From contig OY782499.1 in NCBI GenBank assembly GCA_963677815.1, forward strand, positions 496,001-560,000: a DNA stretch of 64,000 nt, given 5' to 3'. Origin of the DNA: JAEKNW01 sp963677815. GTDB taxonomy: Bacteria > Cloacimonadota > Cloacimonadia > Cloacimonadales > JAFGVF01. The notes beneath the pieces are model-generated. The model was not told the origin of the DNA and searched no databases. It saw nothing but the letters and a program-made list of their open reading frames with translations. The translations under genes and the position numbers were made by a program. Shown here one piece after another: positions 43,580 to 53,160 of the stretch (its first letter is position 1; every line of letters begins with the position of its first letter).

Positions 43580-45673
43580 ATGGCAACTACAGAATTAGAT
43601 AAAATTAGAAATATTGGTATTATGGCTCATATAGATGCGGGTAAAACAACTACCACTGAAAGAATCCTCTTTTATACAGGAAACATTCATAGGATGGGAG
43701 AGGTTCACGATGGTAATACTACTATGGACTGGATGGAACAGGAAAAAGAAAGAGGTATTACAATTACTTCAGCAACAACAGTTTGCCATTGGAAACACAA
43801 CCAAATCAATATAATTGACACACCTGGTCATGTTGATTTTACTGCTGAAGTTGAACGTTCGCTTAGAGTTCTAGATGGTGCTGTTGCTGTATTTTGTGCT
43901 GTTGGTGGTGTTGAACCTCAATCTGAAACAGTTTGGCATCAAGCAGACAAATACAAAGTACCAAGAATTGCCTTTATCAACAAAATGGATAGAAGTGGTG
44001 CCGACTTCGAAAATGTTGTTGAAATGATTCAAGCGAGATTATCCGATAAAGCTTTACCTATCCAATTACCAATAGGTAGTGAAGACAGTTTTGAAGGCAT
44101 TATTGATTTAATCAATATGAAAGCCATATACTTTGATTCTTCTTCCTTAGGAGCTACTTTTGAAAGCAGGGAAATTCCAGAAGACCTACAAGCTGATGCA
44201 GAAATGCATCAAGAAGCTTTGATAGACTTTATTGCAGAGTTCGATGAAGCTCTTATGGAAAAATATTTAGAAGGACAAAGTTTGACTGCTTGTGAAATTA
44301 TTTCACTTATTAGAAAAGCTGTTATTTCTAATAATTTCATTCCTGTTTTATGTGGTTCTTCTCTTAAGAACAAAGGAGTTCAACCCTTATTAGATGCCAT
44401 AGTAGATTTCTTGCCCTCCCCTCTTGATGTTCCAGCTTTAATTGCAACAACAGCTGACGGATTAAAAGAAGAGACTGTTTTACCTAAATTAAATTCTAAG
44501 TTTTCTGGTTATGCTTTTAAAGTAGTAACAGATAAATTTTCAGGAAAACTTGTCTATATCAGAGTTTATTCAGGTACTCTCAAAAAAGGTGACCAGTTCA
44601 TCAATGTAAATAATGGAAAGAAGGAAAGAGCTGGTAGAATTCTCCAGATGTATTCAAATAGAAAGCAAGATGTTGATGAACTTCATGCAGGTGATATTGG
44701 TGCAGTATTAGGTACAAAATTTACTATGACAGGGGAAACTATCGCAGAAAAGAACTATAATATACTTCTAGCTAAAATGGATTTCCCGGATACAGTTATT
44801 TCAATTGCTATTGAAGCAAAATCTAAATCGGATGAAGCTTCACTAAAAGATGCTCTTATCAAATTCCAAGAAGAAGACCCAACAATCAAGGTTAGAGAAG
44901 ATAAAGATACTGGACAAACCCTTATTTCAGGTATGGGTGAGCTTCATCTAGAGATTATAGTTGATAGACTCTTTAGGGAATTTAATGTTAATGCTAATGT
45001 CGGCGACCCACAAGTTGCTTATAAAGAAACTATTATTGCCCCAAATTCGGCTCATGAGTTATTTGATAGAATGCTTGGGGATAAGAGATGTTTTGCTGAT
45101 GTGAAGATTAGAGTGTCTCCATTATCAGAAGAAGAAATCTCTTCAAAACAAAAAAATATTTATGAATATAAAGCAGATGAAAAACTTCCACTTAACTTCA
45201 GACATGCAATTGAAGAATCTGCAATTAATGCTCTTAATGATGGACCAATCTTTTCTGCAAATTTAGAGAGAGTTAGGGTTGAAATCTTAGAAGCAAGCAC
45301 TCTTCCTGAAGAGTCCAATGATACTGGTTTTAGGATTGCTACTTCTATGGCAGTATCTAGAGCTATCAGAGAAACTAAATCAGCTCTTCTAGAACCTATC
45401 ATGCTGGTAACTGTAATAACTCCAGAAGAAAATGTGGGAGATATTATAGCTGACATCAACAGTAAGAGAGGTAAGGTTGAAGAGATTAGAAGTCAGAACA
45501 ATAATAAACAAGAAATCTTGGCTAAGGTTCCAATGAGAGAGCTTTTTGGTTATTCAACGACAATTAGATCTATTTCCTCAGGTAGAGCCATCTATACGAT
45601 GGAATATGATAGTTATCAGATAGTACCAAATAATATTAAAGAAGAAATTATTAAAAAGATTAGAGGATATTGA
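43580..45673 (+). CDS. elongation factor G, EF-G2 (ribosome-recycling) type
   Basis: This 697-residue translational GTPase has G1 AHIDAGKTTT, switch RGITITSATT, G3 DTPGHVDF and G4 NKMDRSG, then domains II-V. Domain IV lacks the GGRGQYGHV loop of canonical EF-G. It reads TLGDKR-like MLGDKRCFADVKI instead, and domain V has FGYSTTIRSISSGRAIYTME. These features match the mitochondrial GFM2/spirochaete EF-G2 branch, which acts with RRF in ribosome recycling. The gene is solitary, away from ribosomal-protein genes, which also suggests it is not the main translocase. I leave the symbol empty because fusA is normally used for EF-G1. Confidence 0.85.
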   Translation: MATTELDKIRNIGIMAHIDAGKTTTTERILFYTGNIHRMGEVHDGNTTMDWMEQEKERGITITSATTVCHWKHNQINIIDTPGHVDFTAEVERSLRVLDGAVAVFCAVGGVEPQSETVWHQADKYKVPRIAFINKMDRSGADFENVVEMIQARLSDKALPIQLPIGSEDSFEGIIDLINMKAIYFDSSSLGATFESREIPEDLQADAEMHQEALIDFIAEFDEALMEKYLEGQSLTACEIISLIRKAVISNNFIPVLCGSSLKNKGVQPLLDAIVDFLPSPLDVPALIATTADGLKEETVLPKLNSKFSGYAFKVVTDKFSGKLVYIRVYSGTLKKGDQFINVNNGKKERAGRILQMYSNRKQDVDELHAGDIGAVLGTKFTMTGETIAEKNYNILLAKMDFPDTVISIAIEAKSKSDEASLKDALIKFQEEDPTIKVREDKDTGQTLISGMGELHLEIIVDRLFREFNVNANVGDPQVAYKETIIAPNSAHELFDRMLGDKRCFADVKIRVSPLSEEEISSKQKNIYEYKADEKLPLNFRHAIEESAINALNDGPIFSANLERVRVEILEASTLPEESNDTGFRIATSMAVSRAIRETKSALLEPIMLVTVITPEENVGDIIADINSKRGKVEEIRSQNNNKQEILAKVPMRELFGYSTTIRSISSGRAIYTMEYDSYQIVPNNIKEEIIKKIRGY

Positions 45674-45712
45674 TACTAATAAGCAATTTGACTTTTTGCT
45701 CAAGTTTTGCAA

Positions 45713-45878
45713 TAATCCCGAATGGTACAGTAGAGCTTTAGAGAAGAGTGCAGATTCTTCTAGCAAAATAACTTACATAATTTAGACGCATATAACATAT
45801 ATATTCGGAGAAATTATGGAAGTTCCTTTTGCAGAATAATATAGTGCTATTCACAAAGGTCTACTGCATTATTTGGGA
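45713..45878. repeat. MITE-like repeat R1, copy E
   Basis: A copy of about 166 bases. The ends are ATCCCGAATGGTACAGTAGA and CTACTGCATTATTTGGGAT. It contains the GAAGAGTGCAGATTCTTCTA block, the ATATATATTCGG-like core and the GCAGAATAATATAGTGCTAT tail. It lacks the CTTTAGTAATACTTCGCTAAAG stem-loop. It lies between the convergent EF-G2 and gapA genes. Confidence 0.75.
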
Positions 45879-45884
45879 TAATAA

Positions 45885-45917
45885 AAAGGAGTCTTATCAA
45901 GACTCCTTAATTTTTTA
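45885..45917. terminator. bidirectional terminator between EF-G2 and gapA
   Basis: AAGGAGTC-TTATCAA-GACTCCTT is followed by AATTTTTTATTT on the plus strand and by TTTTATTAT on the minus strand, so it can end both convergent genes. Confidence 0.8.
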
Positions 45918-45937
45918 TTTATCTTATTTCGATAGTT

Positions 45938-46939
45938 TTAAAAACTAACCATTTTCTTACCAAGTTCGGCTAATCTGTTAGAATAACCCCATTCATTATC
46001 ATACCAAGTGATAATTTTAACAATACCATTTTGAACTGTTGTTAATTCTGAATCGAAAACAGATGAAGCAGGATTACCCACAATATCACTAGATACTAAT
46101 GGCAGTTCAGAGTATTCTAAAACACCTTTCATTTCATTTTCTGCTGCTTCTTTCATAAGAGCATTAATTTCGTCAGCAGTAGTTTCTTTTTCTAAAATTA
46201 CTGATAAGTCCACCAAAGAACCGTCTGGAGTTGGTACTCTTACAGCCATACCATCTAAAACTCCTTTAAGAGATGGAATTACTAAACCAATAGCCTTAGC
46301 TGCACCAGTTGTAGTAGGAATCATGTTCACAGCAGCAGCTCTTGCTCTTCTTAAATCACTATGAGGTAAATCTAAGATTTTTTGATCATTAGTGTAAGAA
46401 TGAATAGTAGTCATTAAGCCAGATTTAATAGTAAAATTATCATGTAATACTTTAGCTACAGGAGCTAAACAGTTAGTTGTACATGATGCGTTAGATACTA
46501 TTTTATGAGAATCTTTAAGTATCTCATCGTTTACACCTAAAACTATAGTTGCATCAACATCACCTTTAGCAGGGACAGAAAGAGCAACTTTTTTTGCACC
46601 AGCATTAATATGCATTTGACATTGTTCTCTTTTTCTAAAGATACCTGTACATTCGAAAACTAAATCTACACCTAGTTCAGCCCAAGGAAGTGATTCAGGA
46701 TTTCTTTCACTATATATGTGAATTTCTTTTCCATCAATTACTATTGAATTTTCTTTAGCTTGAACTTGACCTTGATATTGCTTATGAACAGAATCATATT
46801 TAAAAAGATGAGCTAAGGTTTTAGCATCTGTTAAGTCATTGATAGCAACAACTTCCATCACATCTGTATGTTTAGCTAAAATAGCTCTCATAACTAATCT
46901 TCCAATTCTTCCGAATCCGTTTATAGCGACTTTTTTCAT
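45938..46939 (-). CDS. gapA: glyceraldehyde-3-phosphate dehydrogenase
   Basis: This is the NAD-dependent glycolytic/gluconeogenic enzyme converting glyceraldehyde-3-phosphate to 1,3-bisphosphoglycerate. The 333-residue protein has the Rossmann start KVAINGFGRIGRLVMR, the catalytic cysteine in SNASCTTNCLAPVAKVL, TTIHSYTNDQKILDLPH, RAAAVNMIPTTTGAAKA and WYDNEWGYSNRL near the end. The frame extends upstream, but ATG 46939 follows AAGGAG and starts at the family's usual N-terminus. It lies 22 bases after the aldolase gene, forming a glycolytic pair. Confidence 0.97.
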   Translation of the reverse strand: MKKVAINGFGRIGRLVMRAILAKHTDVMEVVAINDLTDAKTLAHLFKYDSVHKQYQGQVQAKENSIVIDGKEIHIYSERNPESLPWAELGVDLVFECTGIFRKREQCQMHINAGAKKVALSVPAKGDVDATIVLGVNDEILKDSHKIVSNASCTTNCLAPVAKVLHDNFTIKSGLMTTIHSYTNDQKILDLPHSDLRRARAAAVNMIPTTTGAAKAIGLVIPSLKGVLDGMAVRVPTPDGSLVDLSVILEKETTADEINALMKEAAENEMKGVLEYSELPLVSSDIVGNPASSVFDSELTTVQNGIVKIITWYDNEWGYSNRLAELGKKMVSF

Positions 46940-46961
46940 TGTAATATTCTCCTTAGTATTC

Positions 46962-47936
46962 TTATAATAAAATTGACTTGTTGGCAGAGCCACTCATAGT
47001 AACAAGGTCCTCAACTGTTTTTTGTTGAGCTTTTTCCCCAAAAATAATCCATTTACGAGGATCAAATCTTTTTTTATCTGGCATAAATTCTTCTGGGTCA
47101 ACACCTGCAGGAGGGATAATGGCATCTGCATTTTGTCCCCAGAATTTAGCAACAGCTTCAGCAGCATCCATTTGGTAACAAGTATCTTTGTTTATTTTAA
47201 CAACACCATTGGCAATAGCAGTTTGTTGTTGATAATCAGTAAGACCAGATGCACCATGAAGTACGATACCTCTTTCAAGATTGTTAGCAATAAGAAGATT
47301 GTCTATTTTTTTGATAAGATCTAAGTTTAATTTTACTTTTGAACCCTTAGTAACACCATGATTAGTTCCAACAGAAGCTGCAAAGAGGTCAACATTTGTC
47401 TTAGATACATATTCTAAAGCTTCTTCAGGAGATGTATAAAGTTCTGTTTCAGAGACTATTTCATCTTCAGTTCCTTTAATATAGCCAATTTCACCTTCAA
47501 CTATAACCCCATACTTATGAGCTACAGCTACAACTTCTTTAGAAATTCTTACATTTTCCTCGAATTTCTCGTGAGAAGCATCAATCATAACTGATGATAC
47601 TAAACCGTTTTCAATACAGTAAATAACGAAATCCATGTAGTTTGGAGTTGCGTGGTCAATATGAAGACCAACACCTGCATTTTTGAATTGACTAGCAAAA
47701 GTTTTTACAGTGTTAGAAATTAAATGAGCACCTGTATAAATGTCCTGTGAATCTCCAGCAGCATACTTTACAGCACCTGAACTCATCTGTAATAATCCGT
47801 CAGAGTTATGTTTCATGTAACCTTGAATAATAGGTCTAACTGCGAAATCGAAGACAACATTTGAGGCAATAATCCCAAATTTGTTTTTTTTAGCCTTTAA
47901 AAAGACTTCTTTCATTCTGCATCCATTGTAGAACAT
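46962..47936 (-). CDS. fba: class II fructose-bisphosphate aldolase
   Basis: This zinc enzyme splits or forms fructose-1,6-bisphosphate. The 324-residue protein shows the zinc-ligand motif HIDHATPNYM, the region VMIDASHEKFEENV, EGEIGYIKGTED, the second zinc site ASVGTNHGVTKG, and phosphate-binding HGASGL. AGGAGG precedes ATG 47936 at 4 bases. A TTGACA on the minus strand (47994-47999) may be its -35, although no good -10 is evident. It pairs with gapA, and the two genes probably share one transcript. Confidence 0.95.
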   Translation of the reverse strand: MFYNGCRMKEVFLKAKKNKFGIIASNVVFDFAVRPIIQGYMKHNSDGLLQMSSGAVKYAAGDSQDIYTGAHLISNTVKTFASQFKNAGVGLHIDHATPNYMDFVIYCIENGLVSSVMIDASHEKFEENVRISKEVVAVAHKYGVIVEGEIGYIKGTEDEIVSETELYTSPEEALEYVSKTNVDLFAASVGTNHGVTKGSKVKLNLDLIKKIDNLLIANNLERGIVLHGASGLTDYQQQTAIANGVVKINKDTCYQMDAAEAVAKFWGQNADAIIPPAGVDPEEFMPDKKRFDPRKWIIFGEKAQQKTVEDLVTMSGSANKSILL

Positions 47937-48022
47937 ACGTCCTCCTGATGTGTTTTATTTTTTATTAACTCACTATTTAACTAAAATATAAACTGTCAAG
48001 TAAAATTAGCAGGCTTTCCCAG

Positions 48023-48262
48023 TTAAACTAAGTCTTTCTTTATAGCTAATGCTTTCTTTCTTATATCACACTTAAAGCAATGTATAAAGAATACTTTTTC
48101 AGGTGAATTACAGCCAGAGCAGTTAAAATCTTCTATTTTAAGAGGATTTTCTGCACTTGAATATTTTTCAAACAATTTTTTCCTTAACTCATCATCATTG
48201 TTCTTCCATGCCTTATAAGTTGGACAAGTTGAACAATCAAATCCACAATAACCTTTAAGCAT
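48023..48262 (-). CDS. small cysteine-rich DUF3795-type protein
   Basis: The protein has 79 residues and ten Cys. CGFDCSTCPTYKAW lies at the N-terminus, with CSGC (about 48-51) and HCFKCDIRKKA (about 61-71) after it. This is the DUF3795 pattern seen in many anaerobes, probably binding zinc or an iron-sulfur cluster; the function is unknown. Its start overlaps the end of the preceding small membrane protein gene by 8 bases, so it belongs to the FetAB-type operon. Confidence 0.75.
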   Translation of the reverse strand: MLKGYCGFDCSTCPTYKAWKNNDDELRKKLFEKYSSAENPLKIEDFNCSGCNSPEKVFFIHCFKCDIRKKALAIKKDLV

Positions 48263-48536
48263 TATCTTTGTTTTTAGCCTCTTTTAAAACTCTTTTTTGA
48301 TTATCTAATTCTTGAATTAAAGTATTATTTTTCTTTTTTAACTCACTAATCATTTTTCCCCTTTGTGCATTTACCCAGATAATACCGATATTCGTTACTA
48401 ATAGTAAGATTATTGAGATGAACATTACTGCAATCTCAAGCCAACCAAGTCCTTTCGTTGAACGATAGATATTATAAAAGGCCAAGCCACTGAGCGAGGT
48501 TAAGACAAGGTTAATAATAGCTAATAGATATAACAT
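48255..48536 (-). CDS. small membrane protein with two helices and a coiled coil
   Basis: The protein has 93 residues, with membrane helices at about 2-22 and 32-54, then a charged coiled-coil tail (about 58-90) rich in Lys, Glu and Asn. I do not recognise the family. The topology suggests N- and C-termini on the same side. It overlaps fetB (TAATG) and the DUF3795 gene, so it is translated as part of this operon. AAGGAG precedes the start. Confidence 0.65.
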   Translation of the reverse strand: MLYLLAIINLVLTSLSGLAFYNIYRSTKGLGWLEIAVMFISIILLLVTNIGIIWVNAQRGKMISELKKKNNTLIQELDNQKRVLKEAKNKDNA

Positions 48537-49333
48537 TAATTTTCTCCTTTTATGAAGATATTTTTCTTCAATACATCAAATTTATTAAATGATACCTTCT
48601 TAAGGAATAATATAACTAAGAAGATAGAAAAAGCCATAGTCGAAAAGATAGCTATCATAATAGCAATCTGATATTTTATCGCAGTAAGAGGTACAGAGCC
48701 TCCAAGAATTTGTCCAGTCATCATACCTGGAAGTGAAACAAGTCCAATTGTTGCGATTGATGCAAGAGTAGGTTTCAAAGCTCTTTTAATACTATCTCTA
48801 ACGATTGGTTTTAGTGCTTCCTGTCTAGATGCCCCTAATGACAGAGTAAAAAAATACTCTTTCTCTCTACTCTTGAAAAAATCAAAGAATGTATTAGTAG
48901 CGATAATATTTCCTTTTAGTGAATTTCCTAATAACATACCGGAAATCGGGATAAGATACTTAGCATTGAAAATATCTGCTATCTTAACAATGAAGTAATT
49001 AAAATATATAACGTTGACGAAAAGAGATATAGTTAGAGCTCCCAATATTGGAAAAATGAAAATTCTTTTGCATACACCATTTGAAGCAATAATGCTAAAG
49101 CTAGAGACAAAAATCATTACAAATAACCAGGCAATATTAATCCAGTAATTATTCCATTCAAAAATATATTTCAGATATATACCTACTAAGGCTAGTTGTA
49201 TAGACATTCTAAATACACTTATAATTGTCTCTTTTACTAGCTTTATTCTCATCACAACTAAAATAGTCAATGGCAATAGTAAAAGCAGATAAGCAAATAG
49301 CATTGAGGATAAGTTTAAATCTTTTGCACCCAT
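48536..49333 (-). CDS. fetB: FetB/YbbM-like ABC transporter permease (UPF0014)
   Basis: The protein has 265 residues with about seven membrane helices. The family motif region is GNSLKGNIIATNTFFDFFKS plus LSLGASRQEALKPIVRDSIKRALKPTLAS, and SLPGMMTGQILGGSVPLTAIKYQ follows. These are hallmarks of the FetB family, linked in E. coli to iron homeostasis and oxidative-stress resistance. The frame opens at a TTG two codons upstream, but ATG 49333 overlaps the fetA stop (TAATG) and is the better start. Confidence 0.88.
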   Translation of the reverse strand: MGAKDLNLSSMLFAYLLLLLPLTILVVMRIKLVKETIISVFRMSIQLALVGIYLKYIFEWNNYWINIAWLFVMIFVSSFSIIASNGVCKRIFIFPILGALTISLFVNVIYFNYFIVKIADIFNAKYLIPISGMLLGNSLKGNIIATNTFFDFFKSREKEYFFTLSLGASRQEALKPIVRDSIKRALKPTLASIATIGLVSLPGMMTGQILGGSVPLTAIKYQIAIMIAIFSTMAFSIFLVILFLKKVSFNKFDVLKKNIFIKGEN

Positions 49334-49944
49334 TACCAACTCACTCTTCTAATCTTTGCCTTTTGCCAAACTTGGTCATGAGAGACAATTATTACTGTCT
49401 TATCCATTTTCAAAAAATAATCTAAGATAAAAGTCTTCAGCTCACTATTTAAAGCAGAAGTTACTTCATCTAGAAGAAATATTTCCCTATCGAGAAGTTG
49501 CATTATTAAGATACCAATTCTTTGCTTCTCCCCTCCAGACAAGGAGGAAGTTGACTGAACTAGTGTATCTGGAGCTAACCTCAAATCATGTAACATTTTC
49601 TTAATCTTCAATTCATTATATACAATCTTAGAATTTGATTGATAAGCCAAAACCCCTTTTATAAAATCAATAACTTTCATTGGAGGAATTGAGATTTCTT
49701 GGGGTAAGTAAGCTATCTTCTGCCTTATTTCCCTAACACTTTGAGAAGTTAAAAGCATATTATCAATATAGATTTCCCCTGAATCAGGCTTGGTAAAACC
49801 CATAATTAGCTTTAAAAGTGTAGATTTCCCTTTACCTGAAGGAGCATCTAATAAGACCTTTTCCCCTAGAGAGACATTAAGAGAAAAATCGGAAAATAGG
49901 TCTTTATTTGTAAAACTTAGACTTATATCTTTTAGCTTTATCAT
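49333..49944 (-). CDS. fetA: FetA/YbbL-like ABC transporter ATPase
   Basis: This 203-residue ATPase partners FetB. Walker A is APSGKGKSTLLKL (about 35-47), a Q-loop sits in AYLPQE, the signature is SSLSGGEKQRIGIL (about 131), Walker B is REIFLLDEVTSAL, and the H-loop is VIIVSHD. It is short, as FetA proteins are. It begins 18 bases after the SNF2 helicase stop, so the two may share a transcript. The ribosome-binding site is weak. Confidence 0.85.
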   Translation of the reverse strand: MIKLKDISLSFTNKDLFSDFSLNVSLGEKVLLDAPSGKGKSTLLKLIMGFTKPDSGEIYIDNMLLTSQSVREIRQKIAYLPQEISIPPMKVIDFIKGVLAYQSNSKIVYNELKIKKMLHDLRLAPDTLVQSTSSLSGGEKQRIGILIMQLLDREIFLLDEVTSALNSELKTFILDYFLKMDKTVIIVSHDQVWQKAKIRRVSW

Positions 49945-49962
49945 AACTAATTGCCTAGTATT

Positions 49963-52900
49963 TTAAATCTCATAATTAAATAAATCTTTAATTTGGTCAA
50001 CAGACATTGATTTAAGAATATTATCATTATTCTCAATAATTTCTTCGAAAAGTTCTTTCTTACTATTCTGTAATGAAATTATTTTTTCTTCAACTGTCCC
50101 TTTGGAGATAAGTTTATAGACTTGAACTTTTTTAGTTTGTCCTATTCTATGAGCCCTATCAATAGCTTGATTTTCTATCATTGGATTCCACCATGGATCT
50201 GTTAGAATGACTGTGTCAGCCGAGGTTAGGTTTAAACCATAGCCACCTGTTTTCAAGCTTATAAGAAAGACTTTTATTTTAGTGTTATTATTGAAATTTT
50301 CAATATGCTTTTGTCTGTCCTTAGTCTTACCATCAAGATATTCATAAGGGATTTCATGCTTTTCTAACATTTTTTTAATGATTTGAAGCATACCTATAAA
50401 CTGGCTGAAAACTAAGATTTTTCTATCTGAATCTATGGCATCAAGAATTAGTTCTTGGAGAAGTTCAACCTTACTAGAAATCTCAAAATCGGATTTAATT
50501 GATTTTTCAACTAGACTAGGATGGTCGCAGATTTGTCTAAGTTTCATCAGAGCCGTTAAAATATTAATATAATTTATCTTATTTTCACCATTATTATCTT
50601 GATTTTGATTGAAATAAGATTTATTAATATCTTCTAGAAGTTGCATATAAACTTTTTCTTGAACTGGAGAAAGCTTACAAAAAGCAATTTGTTCTTGCTT
50701 GTTAGGAAGTTCCAATAAAACATCTCTCTTCTTTCTTCTCAAAATGAAGGGTGAAATCATCTTATTTAAATCTTCTCTTCTACTAACATTTTCAGCTCCA
50801 GAGAAAGTTCTCACAAATCTCTGCTTGCTCATAAGATAGTTTGGCAATAGAAAATCAAACAAGGACCATATTTCTGAAATATCATTTTCTAAAGGTGTAC
50901 CAGTAAGGGCTATCCTATGCTGAGATTTTAATTTTTTTATTGCTTTAGTTCTTAGGGCTGACACATTTTTAATGTGTTGGGCTTCATCAAGAACTACATA
51001 ATAGAAGTTAGTTTCTCCCAAGACTTCTATGTCGTTTTGAATAATAGAATAAGAAGCAATCAAGATATCATAATTAACTTTCTCAAGCATTTCTAATCTT
51101 TCTTGTTTACTGCCCTCATAAATGACAAAAGATTTATCAAGTTTGAATTTTTTAAATTCTGCTGCCCAGTTATAAATCAATGTCTTAGGACAAATAATTA
51201 TACTCTTATGGCCTGCTGGAACTTCTGCCAAAACCGAAATAGCTTGTATAGTCTTTCCCAATCCCATTTCATCTGCTAGAATACCATTTAGTTGATAGTG
51301 TTCAAGCATCTTTAGCCATTTATAACCAGATCTTTGATAAGACCGCATAATATGATTTATAAAGAAGGGTACTTCTGGTGAATTTTTCAGCTTACCAGAA
51401 ATTAAATCTTGTGACATTGAGTCAATATACTTATCCCCATAGAGCTTAATTGCAGGATTATCATTTACTAACTTAAAGAAATAAGGAATATTTTGATAGC
51501 TCATTGAATAGACTTTATCTTTAGATTCTTCTGATTTGTTTAGTAAATTCTCCATCTGGTTAAAGACTTCCCTATTTTCGAAAAAGATTAGCCTACCATC
51601 TGCCAAAGTCATGAATTTTTGATTTGATTTAAAGAATTTCTTGAGCTCTTGGTGGGTAAATTTAAAATCTTTATACTTGTAAGTTACTTCATACTTAAAC
51701 CAATTAATCTCATCTTTTGTCTGAGTTTTAATCTCTGCTTGTAGGTGAACTTTATAGACAAAGTCTTTTTTTAATTCATCAGAAAGTTGAATATTCCAAT
51801 CTTCATTAGATAATTCAAATATAGCTTTTTTAAGTAGGTCAATACTAAGAGCTCCCTCGAAATATAGCTGAGAATCACTTTCTAGTCTCTGGTACTGAGG
51901 ATTTGGTAGTTTTTCCAAAAACTCAAATACTTCCTTGAAAACAACAGGTGGGATATAAAACCAAGCCTTTTCCCCAACTTCATATTCATAATTTATTAAA
52001 TTAGAGTTCAACCTTATCATTGATAAAGGTAAAGAAATAATATCATTATAGATAAGAGAACCATTCATTACAACTGCTTCCCCTTCCTTACTAAGTTGGA
52101 AATAAATCTTTGGTCTATTATCATAAATTGCAGGTAGTTCTATGTCCTCATCTATATCAAGGTAGTAGTTGGCTAAATTCAGTTGTTTAGCAACAACAGC
52201 ATGATAATAAACAATATCTTTGGGACTAAGAATAATACCAGTCTCTAACATCTCTTTAAAGATATTGCTTTTGAAGGGTAAATCTACTTTATAAAGTTCA
52301 TTTCTAATAAAAATATATATGGAATTAAAATAAAAAGATGCTGAAATATCATGTTCAAATTCAGCTCTTAAAAGAGCTTTATCTTTCGTTAGTTTTTTAA
52401 CATTAAAATGAATAGGTAACTTATTATCTTGCCAAACTATCTTATCCCCTGTTTCAGCAATAAAGATTTTATCTTGTAAGTTTCTTAAATGGGGTAATAT
52501 GAGATTTAAATCATTCTTATAAAATGAAAAGAAAGAGTTTTTACTACTATAAGAACATTTATAATGGTTCAGTACTGCTAGAAGTGTTAGTTCTTCTTCT
52601 CGAAAAACAAGCATCTGCCTTTCAGCTCTTTTTAAGTCTCTACTAGAAGCTTTTTTAACTTCTTTTCCTGCCTTCATATAAGAAATAATCTTTAAATCAA
52701 AATCTTCATATCCATTAAAATTCAATCTAATCTTATCTGATTTCTGATTAAACAATTCTGAAAGTGTAATATAACTCTTGGCATAACGAGTTTGAAAATC
52801 TTCATCAAATTTCAAATCTGAACGATTATAAACTTCAACAATATCATCCTCTAAAATATCATCAGATAAATATTTGTAAGCATAGTCTATCACTGTCAAA

Positions 52901-53160
52901 TAATGATTGCAAGATTTATCTAAATCTTCAGAACAATAATGTTCAAGAATAGTAGCATTCTCAGCATCATACTTAATTCTTACTATACCTGGAAAAAACT
53001 TCTTTAGATAATTTTGTGCGAAAAAACTAAGATTATAATGACCATTCTGATCTAAACTCTTCCAGAATAAGATGTCACCCTTCTCAGTCTTGATGACATG
53101 ATCTCTAAAGTACCAAGAATTTGCATGAATATTATACTCTTTTCTAAATAATTTTGCCAT
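49963..53160 (-). CDS. bacterial SNF2-family helicase/translocase
   Basis: This 1065-residue double-stranded-DNA translocase belongs to the SWI2/SNF2 superfamily 2. The N-terminal ~590 residues are the poorly conserved bacterial SNF2-associated region. Motor motifs follow: I DEMGLGKTIQAI (about 630), Ia SIIICPKTLIYNW, II LDEAQHIKN (about 724), III ALTGTPLEND (about 754), IV-V (KILVFSQFIGML, SLKTGGYGLNLTSADTVI) and VI DRAHRIGQTKKVQVYKLI (about 995). Members remodel protein-DNA or RNA polymerase complexes. No methylase or nuclease partner is adjacent, so a restriction or defence role is not supported here. Confidence 0.92.
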   Translation of the reverse strand: MAKLFRKEYNIHANSWYFRDHVIKTEKGDILFWKSLDQNGHYNLSFFAQNYLKKFFPGIVRIKYDAENATILEHYCSEDLDKSCNHYLTVIDYAYKYLSDDILEDDIVEVYNRSDLKFDEDFQTRYAKSYITLSELFNQKSDKIRLNFNGYEDFDLKIISYMKAGKEVKKASSRDLKRAERQMLVFREEELTLLAVLNHYKCSYSSKNSFFSFYKNDLNLILPHLRNLQDKIFIAETGDKIVWQDNKLPIHFNVKKLTKDKALLRAEFEHDISASFYFNSIYIFIRNELYKVDLPFKSNIFKEMLETGIILSPKDIVYYHAVVAKQLNLANYYLDIDEDIELPAIYDNRPKIYFQLSKEGEAVVMNGSLIYNDIISLPLSMIRLNSNLINYEYEVGEKAWFYIPPVVFKEVFEFLEKLPNPQYQRLESDSQLYFEGALSIDLLKKAIFELSNEDWNIQLSDELKKDFVYKVHLQAEIKTQTKDEINWFKYEVTYKYKDFKFTHQELKKFFKSNQKFMTLADGRLIFFENREVFNQMENLLNKSEESKDKVYSMSYQNIPYFFKLVNDNPAIKLYGDKYIDSMSQDLISGKLKNSPEVPFFINHIMRSYQRSGYKWLKMLEHYQLNGILADEMGLGKTIQAISVLAEVPAGHKSIIICPKTLIYNWAAEFKKFKLDKSFVIYEGSKQERLEMLEKVNYDILIASYSIIQNDIEVLGETNFYYVVLDEAQHIKNVSALRTKAIKKLKSQHRIALTGTPLENDISEIWSLFDFLLPNYLMSKQRFVRTFSGAENVSRREDLNKMISPFILRRKKRDVLLELPNKQEQIAFCKLSPVQEKVYMQLLEDINKSYFNQNQDNNGENKINYINILTALMKLRQICDHPSLVEKSIKSDFEISSKVELLQELILDAIDSDRKILVFSQFIGMLQIIKKMLEKHEIPYEYLDGKTKDRQKHIENFNNNTKIKVFLISLKTGGYGLNLTSADTVILTDPWWNPMIENQAIDRAHRIGQTKKVQVYKLISKGTVEEKIISLQNSKKELFEEIIENNDNILKSMSVDQIKDLFNYEI

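Noticed and set aside
49963..53160. SNF2 helicase as part of a defence island (DISARM or similar)
   Set aside because: No methylase, nuclease, PLD or DUF1998 partner is adjacent. Neighbours are a FetAB-type transporter and lysine mutase genes.
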